The notes under the pieces were generated by a model. It searched no databases. It was given only the letters and a program-made list of their open reading frames with translations, and had not been told where the DNA came from. This document shows, piece by piece, positions 43,385 to 52,500 of a DNA stretch of 52,500 nucleotides. This DNA comes from Chrysomallon squamiferum (lineage: Eukaryota; Mollusca; Gastropoda; Neomphalida; Peltospiridae): the NCBI GenBank assembly GCA_012295275.1, contig CM022665.1:38537295-38589794 (forward strand). Reading direction: 5' to 3'. The number at the start of each line of letters is the position of its first letter. Within the stretch, counting starts at the first letter, position 1. Made by a program: the position numbers and the translations under genes.

Positions 43385-44867
43385 TACACTTATTAATTTA
43401 TTAATCAAAGCTCAGTCAATTCCAGTAACAATTTTAGTTTTTAAGTTGCAAGTCTTATTAAATCCAGTCCTCATATACTATAATATTTCTGCTAAAATTA
43501 AGTGAGTTATTATTAGATTTATAGTATATTTATATAAAAAAGAGATGTGTGATGATGCATAAAGATTAATATATTAATTTTTACAGTGTTATTTTGTACA
43601 TAAAAATTTACAAAACATAATAATAAAAAATATTTTTGAAGACATAGAAACTTCAAAAGATTTATTCAACATTATTTGAATCATTACAAGTAATACCAAA
43701 AAATAATAATCTAAATAAATAGATAAACAATGTTATACTAATGCTACTACTAATAATAAGTAAATAAGTAGGAAAGTAAATAAATAAATAATGTCATTAA
43801 AAAAGAGGAAAATATCCTTTTCCTTGCATCAGTTCATCCATTTTATTTCACTAAAAAAAAAAAATTTTTTTTTTTTTTTTTTTTTTATTCATGAAGATTG
43901 GAGATATGATAGTGTTAAAATTGTAACCAAAAAGTATATTCAGTATATTTAGGACATAAAATGTATGCGTTAATAAATATACATTTTAAAATCAAAGATA
44001 AAGAAACATATTAACCTGCATGCCAGCTGCCAGCAGTGGTGTTATGATAGACATTTCATGGTTGTTACAGATTGGCATAAGAGCTCGGAATACAAGACTT
44101 ATCTGTTCTATTACAGTACCAGCCTCACTATTCCTGTTTCTATTAATAATAATAACAATAAAAATAATAATAATAATAATATCAATAATATTAATAATAA
44201 TGATGATAATGTGTCAATGACATTGATAATACAATAGTAGTAACAATAGTAATAATAATAATGATAATGATGATAAAATGATAATAATGTGATAATGATA
44301 TATAAGTAATAATAATATAATGATTACAGTAATAGTGGTTGTAGTAATATTAATGTGATAGTAATAATAATTACAATGATTATGATGGTAATAACAACAT
44401 CAGAATTAATAATAATAATGATACTACTGCTACTACTACTACTACTAATAATAATAATGGTAAAACTAATAACAATAGTAGCAGCATCAAAAATAACAAT
44501 AATAGTAATAACAACAACAACAGCTGAAAGAGACATTACTTTTGAACTCTCACCTTTCAAAGCAAACTAATCTGCCATATGGAATATTATCAGGAAGAAG
44601 CTTTGACACCCAGCATGAGAAATGCTTTCTCAAATCAATTTCTTTGTTTTCAGACAGAAGTCTCACAGAAACTCCAAGATTGTGACTCAAGGCTCCCATC
44701 AGAGTTTGGGTATAGACCTCACTGTAGTCGCTTTGGAATGCCGATGTCATCACAATGTCAACTTTGTCTTCTAGAGACAGTTTTGTGATGTCACCTGTAT
44801 AAAGTTCTATTAGGCTGTCTCCAAACCGTGTAGATATTGTGATACTGCTGACCTTTTGAAGAGCCAT
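34150..44867 (-). CDS. Macro-like plus triple-TIR protein with C-terminal CAAX box (one frameshift)
   Basis: Twelve coding exons in transcript order: 44867-44554, 44139-44016, 43191-43001, 42640-42450, 41643-41470, 40758-40484, 40003-39867, 39557-39384, 38945-38308, 37641-37548, 34764-34688, 34309-34150. All phases agree except inside exon 3, which lacks one base; counting it, the protein is 849 residues. Residues 1-210 resemble a macro-like fold (ELYTGDITKL, VDIVMTSAF, GLPLKCLKIVLYA), which I recall beside TIR domains in bacteria. TIR1 (about 218-325) starts NDVFISYHQ. TIR2 (about 383-520) starts YDVFLSYSH and has DLKMGSRWQDAL. A degenerate TIR3 spans about 573-700 (IVIFVSNQYM, EELHLAL). The catalytic-Glu position reads Gln in TIR1 (CLEQF), Glu in TIR2 (CCEEY, about 458) and Glu in TIR3 (MEEL, about 641). 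The tail is basic and ends GCCVLS. Likely role: NAD+- or ADP-ribose-linked innate immune signalling at membranes, by inference. Start ATG has a good Kozak context (CACCATGG). Confidence 0.85.
35274..35303. promoter_or_regulatory. Palindromic paired CRE-like sites, copy 1
   Basis: TATTACGTCA (35274-35283) and TGACGTAATA (35294-35303) form a perfect 10-bp inverted repeat around a 10-bp spacer; each arm contains a TGACGTAA bZIP (CREB/ATF or PAR-bZIP) type site. A GGCGCGCC block lies some 35 bp upstream. It precedes the mini-gene exon by about 110 bp. Confidence 0.5.
35411..36043 (+). CDS. Candidate two-exon mini-gene, 71 codons, nested antisense
   Basis: Predicted exon 1 35411-35440 (MPISYLKFIK, donor GTAATA) and exon 2 35858-36043 (acceptor TTTGCAG, starting SKRVRVSVSDCKSYRLSS, stop TAA). 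The product would be small and basic, with no domain that I recognise. It is preceded by a symmetrical CRE-like pair and lies inside an intron of the macro-like/TIR gene on the opposite strand. The upstream frame stays open to 35336 without an ATG. A second donor (GTAACA at 35447) shared with copy 2 would give a different, shorter product. Transcription is unproven; it may also be part of a mobile element. Confidence 0.3.
36670..36699. promoter_or_regulatory. Palindromic paired CRE-like sites, copy 2
   Basis: The same TATTACGTCA/TGACGTAATA arrangement, with both arms and the spacer length conserved in the second tandem unit although the flanks have diverged. GGCGCGCC is also kept upstream. 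Confidence 0.5.
36800..37398 (+). pseudogene. Second copy of the nested mini-gene candidate, probably decayed
   Basis: The aligned ATG is at 36800 and the aligned exon 2 is 37258-37398. The first donor of copy 1 (AAG/GTAATA) is mutated to GAGGAAATT here. Exon 2 nevertheless remains open (SKHGHMSNSDCKSYRLSS) with a 45-nt in-frame deletion relative to copy 1 and a stop two codons later than in copy 1. Frame conservation hints at past coding constraint but the copies are young enough for chance. Confidence 0.3.
37940..38028 (+). repeat. Dispersed repeat, copy 2
   Basis: ATACTGTACAGATTAAAA, CAGATTAAATCAATTATTTA, CATCTCATA and CATCCAGTAT occur in the same order as at 32268-32356. It lies in intron 9 of the macro-like/TIR gene. 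Confidence 0.7.
40004..40483. repeat. Degenerate tandem repeat of about 90-95 bp filling intron 6 of the TIR gene
   Basis: Four to five diverged units share the order ACTGGCT..., ATAAAATAAA, GGGATGTAA..., CTTTCTGAAAGTA, ATTTAAATAT. The unit ends near 40004-40040 resemble the exon 7 acceptor region itself (ACTGCC followed by TGAAAATAAAA), so the array seems built from the intron's own 3' end. Confidence 0.6.
42360..42421. repeat. (GA)n microsatellite in TIR gene intron 4
   Basis: About 31 GA units, only about 29 bp from the end of coding exon 4 (42450); on the transcribed strand it reads (CT)n just after the donor. Confidence 0.96.
43166..43176 (-). other. One-base frameshift in exon 3 of the macro-like/TIR gene
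   Basis: Exon 3 enters in phase 0 from the acceptor at 43192 and reads G-N-S-P-P, then hits TAA after six or seven codons. From about 43174 onward the next frame is open to the end of the exon (MVEGAGHW, GLPLKCLKIV) and exits in phase for exon 4. Every acceptor upstream would include a TAA in the productive frame. A single base is missing beside the TTTTAAAA stretch. A weak in-frame alternative acceptor at 43132 would skip about 20 residues. Confidence 0.8.
43309..43381. repeat. Poly(A) plus (CA)n microsatellite
   Basis: An A-run of about 20 is followed after 11 bp by about 20 CA units, in intron 2 of the macro-like/TIR gene. Confidence 0.93.
43853..43886. repeat. A12/T22 homopolymer palindrome
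   Basis: Twelve A are followed directly by twenty-two T. It is self-complementary and prone to slippage or assembly error. Confidence 0.9.
44140..44530. repeat. Imperfect AAT/GAT/ACT trinucleotide region
   Basis: About 390 bp of degenerate AAT, GAT, ACT and AAC units filling intron 1 of the macro-like/TIR gene between coding exons 1 and 2. No open frame of interest. Confidence 0.8.
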
Positions 44868-45240
44868 GGTGAAACTGGAAAATATGTTTAATAATATTTG
44901 TAATAATCACATAATCTCTCTCTCTCCCTCTTAAACTGACTGTAAATATTATGTTGATAGATAAAACAGAACTAGCATGCTGATTATTGAATTTAAGTAC
45001 TTAAAATTCCAAAGCTTTACTTACAACTGCTGTTAATGTAATTAGAAAAGTAATAAAAACAATTTATCTGTGACTAGACTGTTTAAATGAAAAGTTTGTA
45101 TGCAGATTTTGTTAATCATAATTGTGAATCAATATAACTTTAATTCATTTTTTTTCTAAAATGCGTCATTTGTAAATATATATAACTATTAATTCATCGC
45201 TTGTGCACAAAATTGGTATTCACAAAAATAATTATTATAT

Positions 45241-46540
<1,300 letters not shown>

Positions 46541-46549
46541 CTGTTTTTT

Positions 46550-46692
46550 GACAGTGACATCATATTACGTTGAAAATGACGTCTGTGGAACAGCTCAACG
46601 TGGCTCGCTGCTTTAACAGACTACAAGCCATTGTTTTCCCGTTCTACCTCCAGACTGTAAGTGCTCTTCCTGCCTACTGGTTCTTGTTTGCA
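46550..46692 (+). pseudogene. Decayed copy of TIR1 exon 5, opposite strand
   Basis: Between about 46560 and 46690 the plus strand aligns to coding exon 5 of the macro-like/TIR gene (41643-41470, minus strand), best over CTACAAG...ATTGTTTTCCC...CAGACTGTAAG. Translation from 46576 gives EQLNVARC, NRLQAIVFPFYLQTVSALPAY, against EQFNMALC, NRLQDRDIVFPFYLQ in the functional exon: a two-residue deletion. Upstream, the aligned part (TSYYVENDVC) sits in another frame, so a 2-nt deletion separates them. An acceptor-like TTTTCAG precedes it (46553-46559) but no matching neighbour exons are seen. It is a relic of a duplicated, inverted TIR gene or the remnant of a divergent paralogue. Confidence 0.75.
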
Positions 46693-46776
46693 GGTGAATC
46701 TGCAAATACTTTTTAAAATACACAAATATTTTGATTTTAGAGATTTTGTACGATAAATAAAATACTGTTTTCATTA

Positions 46777-46824
<48 letters not shown>

Positions 46825-49128
46825 GATTATATTTTTTCTTTATTATTTTTTTTTCTTTATATAATGCACGTCAACACAGGATTAGGTTTCAGAACACTGC
46901 ATTTCAAGTATTTATTTATTTACTTGTTTGTTTATTTACTGGGTGATGTGAAACGTGATACCAGAACAAGTCTAATGGAAGTCATGAAACGGAACACCAT
47001 GATCCCATAAATAAATATATTTGTTTTAAACCGTTAACATATCTTCAATATAAACTTGAAAACGTAGAATGTCCATAAATATTTTATATTTTTTATTTTA
47101 TTTTTTATTTTTTTTATTATTATTATTTTTTTATATATTTTTTTTTATTATTATTATTATTTTTTTATTATTATTATTATTTTGTTGTTGTTGTTGTTTG
47201 ATTGCTTGCTTATTTTATTTTATTATTTATTTATTTTTATTTTCATTATTATTTTTTTTTTCGTCATTAAACGAGTTGGTGGTCGATATCGGAGGGATAT
47301 TAAATAATTTAAATTTTTTATTTTTTTTTTCGGTATATAAAAGCAGTTTCCATTCTAAAAACAATATTATATAAAATCTGTTAAGAAATATTTCAGACAT
47401 TTTTTCTATTTCAAAACCAAAGAATATTTTTCGAAAATGTTTAATTGAAACACGTTTCATCGAGTTCTTTATTTGATTTTATTATATTTTCGAACTAAAC
47501 AACCAACCGACTCCCACAATAATTAAATATTCTCATATTTTCAGAAACAATTTTCAGTTAGCAACTGTTTTCCTTGCAAATAGTTTTTATATGGGTGTAT
47601 TTAGTTTTATTTATGTTTCATCTCAACTGAAATTAGAATTACTATAAAAAAAAAGAGATAAATATAAATATATAAAATAAATGTGTGCACAGAATTTTCT
47701 AAATGTAAATAAATAACGTATACGCTTAAAACTAATGTCTACAGAATTTTCAAACAATACGTATATAACAGTTAGATGTATACATGATTATGCTCTATTT
47801 AAAATTAGGATTACTGCAGAAAAACTGAAAATATAGATGCAGAAAATACAGTTTAAGGTCTTTGGAATTTTCTAACTCTGTCATATAGTAATAATTTTTT
47901 GACTGTATTTAAAATAAATATAAGCTAATGATAAATTGATAAGTGATTGGGGTTTAGAGATAAGGAGAGTAAAAAGGTTTGAATGTGTGCTTGAAGTCAG
48001 ACATAATAAAAACAGATATTACAGATTATTTTTATAATTATATGACACAAAATATTATTTAGTGTATATATTATCGTTCATTTTCCATTATTTCTTTTTA
48101 TTTAACTTAGTAACGCTGTCTTCAACGAAAATATCAGACGAGTGTATTGTTTGCTTGATCATTCAATGGATTTAAACTCTCAGACTGGAGGAAGGAGAGG
48201 TCTGTGGCAATTATACTAATATCATTTCAGTATTTACTAAAGCATTTAGGTAAATAACCGAAAAAATAAACAGAATGGTTAAACGACTTTTCGAAAATTT
48301 AAATTAAAATAAAAATGTCATTAAGATTTATACGTTTCTAGTATAACGAGTATTGAGACAAAACACATCTCGTTCTTCGAAGACTTTTATTATTAAAGAG
48401 TCTTTTATAAGCATTTTCCCATAGAGAGGAAAATAAACAGGTTTTCGTCTAGAACGGGACATTTTGTGAACCAGTTTAACCAATGACCTACTGATCTGTT
48501 CTGTAATCAGCATCGGTTTTTACAAGACCTTTTAATTCTTATCCTGATTAACATTTTTAAAATGTTCCCAATGCAATCAACATTCTTTTAGCTTTTTAAA
48601 AAATGTATTTGTTTGTTTGTTTGTTTGTTTATTTATGTTTATTATTACTTTTAATTTTTGGTGAGAGAATGGCTAAAGATTATACCTCTGTTTTAATTAT
48701 TATTTATATTCACTAAATCAGTTATTCTTTTGTTTGTCGTTTTTTGAAAAAAAAATTTCGTTTATAATGCAGTGAATGGATTAGAAATAAGTCTAAGGTT
48801 TCATTTAAGCAGGGTTTTTTTTTTTTTTTTTTTTTTTTTTTGTATATGGTCTAATTTCAATGCAAATGATATATATATTTTTCATTTCTTCGTTTTTATT
48901 ATTTTTGTTATTGATTTTTTTTTTTTTTTTTTTTTTTTTTATTTATCCATGTAATGTTTGTCGAAACAAATATGTGCAAGAGAATAAATATAAAATATAT
49001 ATATATATATATACATTTTTTGGTTTCAAGTTTATTATATATTACATTATTTAAAAAATATACCGGTGACCTTTTCTATTACCAAAAAAGTTTGAGAGAA
49101 AAACGTGTCATTATAAGAATCAATTGTT
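46693..49128. other. AT-rich spacer, no gene seen
   Basis: It contains an (ATT)n run (about 46776-46824), long T-rich low-complexity sequence (47088-47270) and T homopolymers at about 48813-48841 and 48917-48940. The 61-codon minus-strand frame at 48328-48513 has no recognisable feature. Confidence 0.55.
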
Positions 49129-50085
49129 TCAAAACTCAGATGGTCGGAGATAATCCTTTTGTGGGTATTTCACTTCTCTTGGGACCCCAGCAGTTGCCGG
49201 CCGCACGTTCTTTTTACTTGTCTTCTGGCCTGAGGTATCCTCAATCACAACATTAGGGATTCGATTTATTCTCCCACTGGCAGAATTTTCTTTTCTAAAC
49301 AATTTTTTCGATCTCTCAGGTTGCAACGGTAATTTGATTCTCGGAGTAAATAATTTAATTTCTTGTTTAAGATCAGCCATATCCGTTCCGAGCGGCCGCC
49401 ATGTTTCTTTTTCTTCTTTGTTTTCGCTTGGTGTTATGTACCCGCTGTCGTCTTTAGGGTTTCCGCAAAATTCCGCAACTCTGTATCGCAGACTGTTTGA
49501 AATCTCCCGCTGGAAGTTCTTTCTTATTTCCAGAATATGCTTGTAGAACGAGGCTCTGTCTTGTATTTCGTCTTCTACGAAATATCGGATCTGCGCCTCG
49601 GGATCTTTGCAGATTGATCCTCCACTTCTTGCTCGCTTGTAGACTTCGGGACTAGTATGACGTATTGTCGACGTACACGCCGTGAAAGGGCGGAGATCAA
49701 CCTTGGACTTTCTCCGACTGCCGAACAACTCCGGGTTTACAGATTCTTCGTCTGCGTGTAATGTGTTGCCGGAAAATTTAGACATTCGTCTGACCAAAGG
49801 CGAGGAATGGGGTCGTGGTGATAAGACGTTTATTTTTTTCTTTCTTTTGTGACGTTCTAAAAACTGTTCAATGGAAATGATACGAGAGTCGTCGCGATCT
49901 CTGGAGATCTCTTTCAGTCTGTTTTTGTAACGTTGCAGTCGTCGTCGCATTTCGGTTTGAGATTTTCTCATGTCTATTGCAACGTTCCGCTTGGCAGCCT
50001 CGTAACTTGCCAGTTCAAGCTGAAGACGTCGCCTCTCCAGTAAATTGTTTCTCATCGACTTCCTTTCACCTTCATTTTCCATCAT
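49129..50085 (-). CDS. Uncharacterised basic coiled-coil protein, 318 residues
   Basis: One uninterrupted frame of 318 codons with much higher GC than its surroundings. I do not recognise the family. Residues 1-70 are charged and helical (ERRRLQLELASYEAAKR, then RRRLQRYKNRLKEI) and should form a coiled coil. The middle contains low-complexity Ser/Pro/Arg sequence (LSPRPHSSPLVRRMSKF), a second helical stretch around FYKHILEIRKNFQREI, and the end has VRPATAGVPREVKYPQKDYLRPSEF-like basic/Pro sequence. RPATAG-type motifs are frequent in poorly annotated ciliary and cytoskeletal proteins of invertebrates, but that is only a hint. An acceptor (TTTTAG) lies 9 bases before the ATG, so at least one upstream exon exists; a good donor (AAAG/GTAAGATAC) ends a possible non-coding exon at 52102. 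The two tandem ATGs make the start probable. Confidence 0.75.
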   Translation of the reverse strand: MMENEGERKSMRNNLLERRRLQLELASYEAAKRNVAIDMRKSQTEMRRRLQRYKNRLKEISRDRDDSRIISIEQFLERHKRKKKINVLSPRPHSSPLVRRMSKFSGNTLHADEESVNPELFGSRRKSKVDLRPFTACTSTIRHTSPEVYKRARSGGSICKDPEAQIRYFVEDEIQDRASFYKHILEIRKNFQREISNSLRYRVAEFCGNPKDDSGYITPSENKEEKETWRPLGTDMADLKQEIKLFTPRIKLPLQPERSKKLFRKENSASGRINRIPNVVIEDTSGQKTSKKNVRPATAGVPREVKYPQKDYLRPSEF

Positions 50086-50094
50086 GTTTCTTAC

Positions 50095-50168
50095 CTAAAA
50101 ATAATAATTATATTGTATAATTCGGACAATGGCATACGCATAAACACACTACAAAATCGCTATAAACA

Positions 50169-50247
<79 letters not shown>

Positions 50248-52500
50248 ACTGAGAAAGTGATGGCAAGAAAGAGAAAGAAATATTAAGAAAGAGATAGAGA
50301 AAGAAATTTTATTTTATGCATCTCGCGGACTTTGAATAAACGTCTCTCCGGAGTTCATAACATTCGTTACGTTAGTAATACACCTTGGCCGCTTGTAGGC
50401 TTATTGTATAATATAACACTTGTTATATATGCTTGGACATTTGGACGTTAGTTCACACGTTTTCAAGGTAAAATACTTAATCCTTTACATACGATTAATA
50501 TTCTAAAGTAATCATCTGGATAACTTAGACACGTCTTGCAGTTACTCTGTTACAATATGAGCAATGTGCGGATTTAACATCCGAGTTTGATTAAACGTGA
50601 AATTTGCTTATTATGGTTCACACAATTCAACAGATTCAATAATCTGCGCGGTAAGCTAGCTCGGTTCTGGGGTAACATAAAATTAATATCCAACAATGGT
50701 TTCATAATGATAAAAACATCAAAAGACGTCATTGCCTAAATATTTCACGCCACCTTGACCTCAGTATTTTGTCACGACCCTGGCCAGTATAGCACCTATA
50801 TGAAATCATGTTGAAGGTATTATGGTAACACGTACTATATTATCCCACGGCAAGATTAATGTTACTTGATGTAGGTATGTTACAAAAAAATTCAGCTCTA
50901 AAATATCAGAAAACGTCCCGTTTCATTGGATAGGGCCTTAAGAAAGAAACAAAATGAGACCAAAATATTTGAACCTATCTTGAAAATTGAAGTTAAGTTA
51001 GCATTCTATAACCTAACATATTATAAGAAAATATAATTTAAGAAATATTAGTTTTTAATGAATACTATAAGTAATGCAATAATTAATTAAGGTTTCACAG
51101 AAAGGATGAAAAACCACCAATCGTCAAATTTCAGAATCTCCACAGATTAGATTTGATCCAAGAACCTTCAGTTTGAGATGCCAGTATTTTATGACGTGAT
51201 CCAGATTTAATATATAATTTTTAATTTAAAAAAAATAATATATTTTTAAGATGTTCTGGTACAGACATTTATAACAGTCATTGCCTCTGCTGTAATAAAT
51301 AAATGATCCCAGCTGTATGTTTTAGAGCTTATTTGGTTTCGACCAGAACAATTTCATTTCTGTATTTATTACCAGACTTGACTATTAAATATTGAAAACA
51401 TGTTTTATTAGTTTTTCTGTTGTCTGCATATGATCAGAAGTTTTTATTTATTACAATCTCGGCGACACCAGCGTTTGACAAAAATGAAAAGCATTTATAT
51501 TCTCATTGTTATAAACGTGTAGAAAAATAAATCCAATATTTTATCGATCATTAGATACGAATCCTCCTTAATATTATTAAAATATATAAAGATTGGAAGA
51601 AATGTTTATGTTATTTACAAAATATATTGTATAATTCATAAATTCATTCACAGGGATGGTAAAAAATAATCCCATAGAATTTCTCGAGACATTTAAGAAG
51701 CAAAATGAAAATAAATTAAAAATATATATATTAAGCGTATGTGTTCTGAAATACATTTCTCTTCTTCTTGACAAGGTTGAGTAATAAAAGTGAATGTTTC
51801 AAAAACTGTGAAATTAATAGTTATTAAAAGAATCTCTACAAATTATTAATCAAATATTTTTAAATTGAAAACAAACAAAACAGTAGATCGTCATTAAAAT
51901 TTGATTCAAAAAATTCATTCATGTTCTTTTGTATCCGAGTACGTCTGGGTACGTGTTTTTCACGATTGTGTGTGGATGTGTGCGTGCATTTGCTTTGTGC
52001 GTTTGCGCGCTTGTTGTTGTTTTTTTGTACATGAATGTGTTTGTATGTATAATATATACATGTCTGTATGTTTATAAAAAAAAAAAAAAAAAGTATCTTA
52101 CCTTTAAAACTTTCACCTTTTTACAACACTACATTCGTTACACAGCTGAAAGCAACGGTCGTCCGAACAGCCAGTAAGTAAAACGACATAAGACCATTAA
52201 CAGCAAGAAAATGAACCGGCACAACCGCCTTTAATACATTTACCCCCGGGCGGCAAATCAAATCTGCGAGAGCGTCTTTGGGTAGCTATGATAATAACGT
52301 ATGAAGTCAGCATACAGTACGCGACAATGGGTGAGTTGTTCACGACTAGCTGAAAGCACTTAGCCCATTGCTTCGTTGACCTTACAGATTTAACACCACT
52401 TTTACGTAACATTTTACTTCACAACACTCACGTTATAGGTTTGTTTGTGGTCAGTTTATTGAACCATATTACTTTTTTTTTTTACCCTTTTCTTTCCAAA
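50095..52500. other. Presumed first intron and promoter of the 318-residue gene
   Basis: Holds a (GA)n tract at about 50171-50243 and otherwise unremarkable AT-rich sequence. A minus-strand donor at 52101 suggests a non-coding first exon just to its right. A 71-codon minus-strand frame (52197-52412, with a Cys-rich end GGKCIKGGCAGSFSCC) lies in relatively GC-rich sequence that may instead be promoter or first exon; it is not supported as a gene. Confidence 0.35.
50171..50243. repeat. (GA)n microsatellite
   Basis: About 36 GA units, followed by degenerate GAAA-rich sequence. Confidence 0.96.

Noticed and set aside
44020-44570. Plus and minus frames of Ile/Ser/Thr repeats
   Set aside because: They translate the degenerate AAT/GAT/ACT repeat in an intron.
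48328-48513. 61-codon minus-strand frame
   Set aside because: Short, no domain, no splice or promoter support.
49334-49546. 70-codon plus-strand frame
   Set aside because: Antisense shadow of the 318-residue minus-strand gene.
52197-52412. 71-codon minus-strand frame with Cys-rich end
   Set aside because: No homology that I recognise and it sits where the first exon or promoter of the 318-residue gene is expected; kept only as a note.

Overview
This is an AT-rich eukaryotic (animal) genomic window with intron-containing genes, GT-AG introns of roughly 0.3-2.8 kb and very many long simple repeats. Conserved genes (PSMC4, CLHC1), a Tigger/pogo-type transposon relic, a nematode/lophotrochozoan-style DUF1647 protein and a lineage-restricted macro-like/multi-TIR gene suggest a lophotrochozoan, most likely a mollusc. 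The species cannot be named from the sequence alone. All exon models were built by hand from reading-frame continuity and splice-site phase; every coding exon chain listed sums to a whole number of codons, with one exception described below.

Layout. 1-11.9 kb: no convincing gene; long GA, CT, GT, AAT and ATGT arrays and one nested palindrome. 11.93-16.75 kb (+): eight-exon gene for a type II membrane protein of the DUF1647 glycosyltransferase-like family. 18.39-24.44 kb (-): CLHC1, eight coding exons, carrying a 720-bp Tigger/pogo relic in one intron and a 100-bp inverted repeat flanking coding exon 3. 24.97-30.27 kb (+): PSMC4 (26S proteasome ATPase Rpt3), nine exons, 418 residues, sharing a compact divergent promoter with CLHC1. 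30.3-34.1 kb: intergenic, with a minisatellite of alternating 107-129-bp units. 34.15-44.87 kb (-): twelve-exon gene for an ~849-residue protein with an N-terminal macro-like domain, three TIR or TIR-like modules and a C-terminal CAAX box (CVLS). Its last large intron holds a 1.3-kb tandem duplication with an antisense two-exon mini-gene candidate. About 1.7 kb upstream of its start codon, on the opposite strand, is a decayed copy of one of its TIR exons. 46.7-49.1 kb: AT-rich spacer. 49.13-50.09 kb (-): a single long coding exon of an unrecognised basic, coiled-coil-rich protein, probably with a non-coding first exon near 52.1 kb. The rest is spacer.

The most interesting system is the macro-like/triple-TIR/CAAX gene. 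Its modules look functionally differentiated: the position of the TIR catalytic glutamate is Gln in TIR1 but Glu in TIR2 and in the degenerate TIR3. The tail predicts lipid anchoring to membrane. In this assembly the third coding exon carries a one-base frameshift, so the allele is either broken, mis-sequenced or rescued by alternative splicing. The other genes are housekeeping or poorly characterised and show no pathway link to it.
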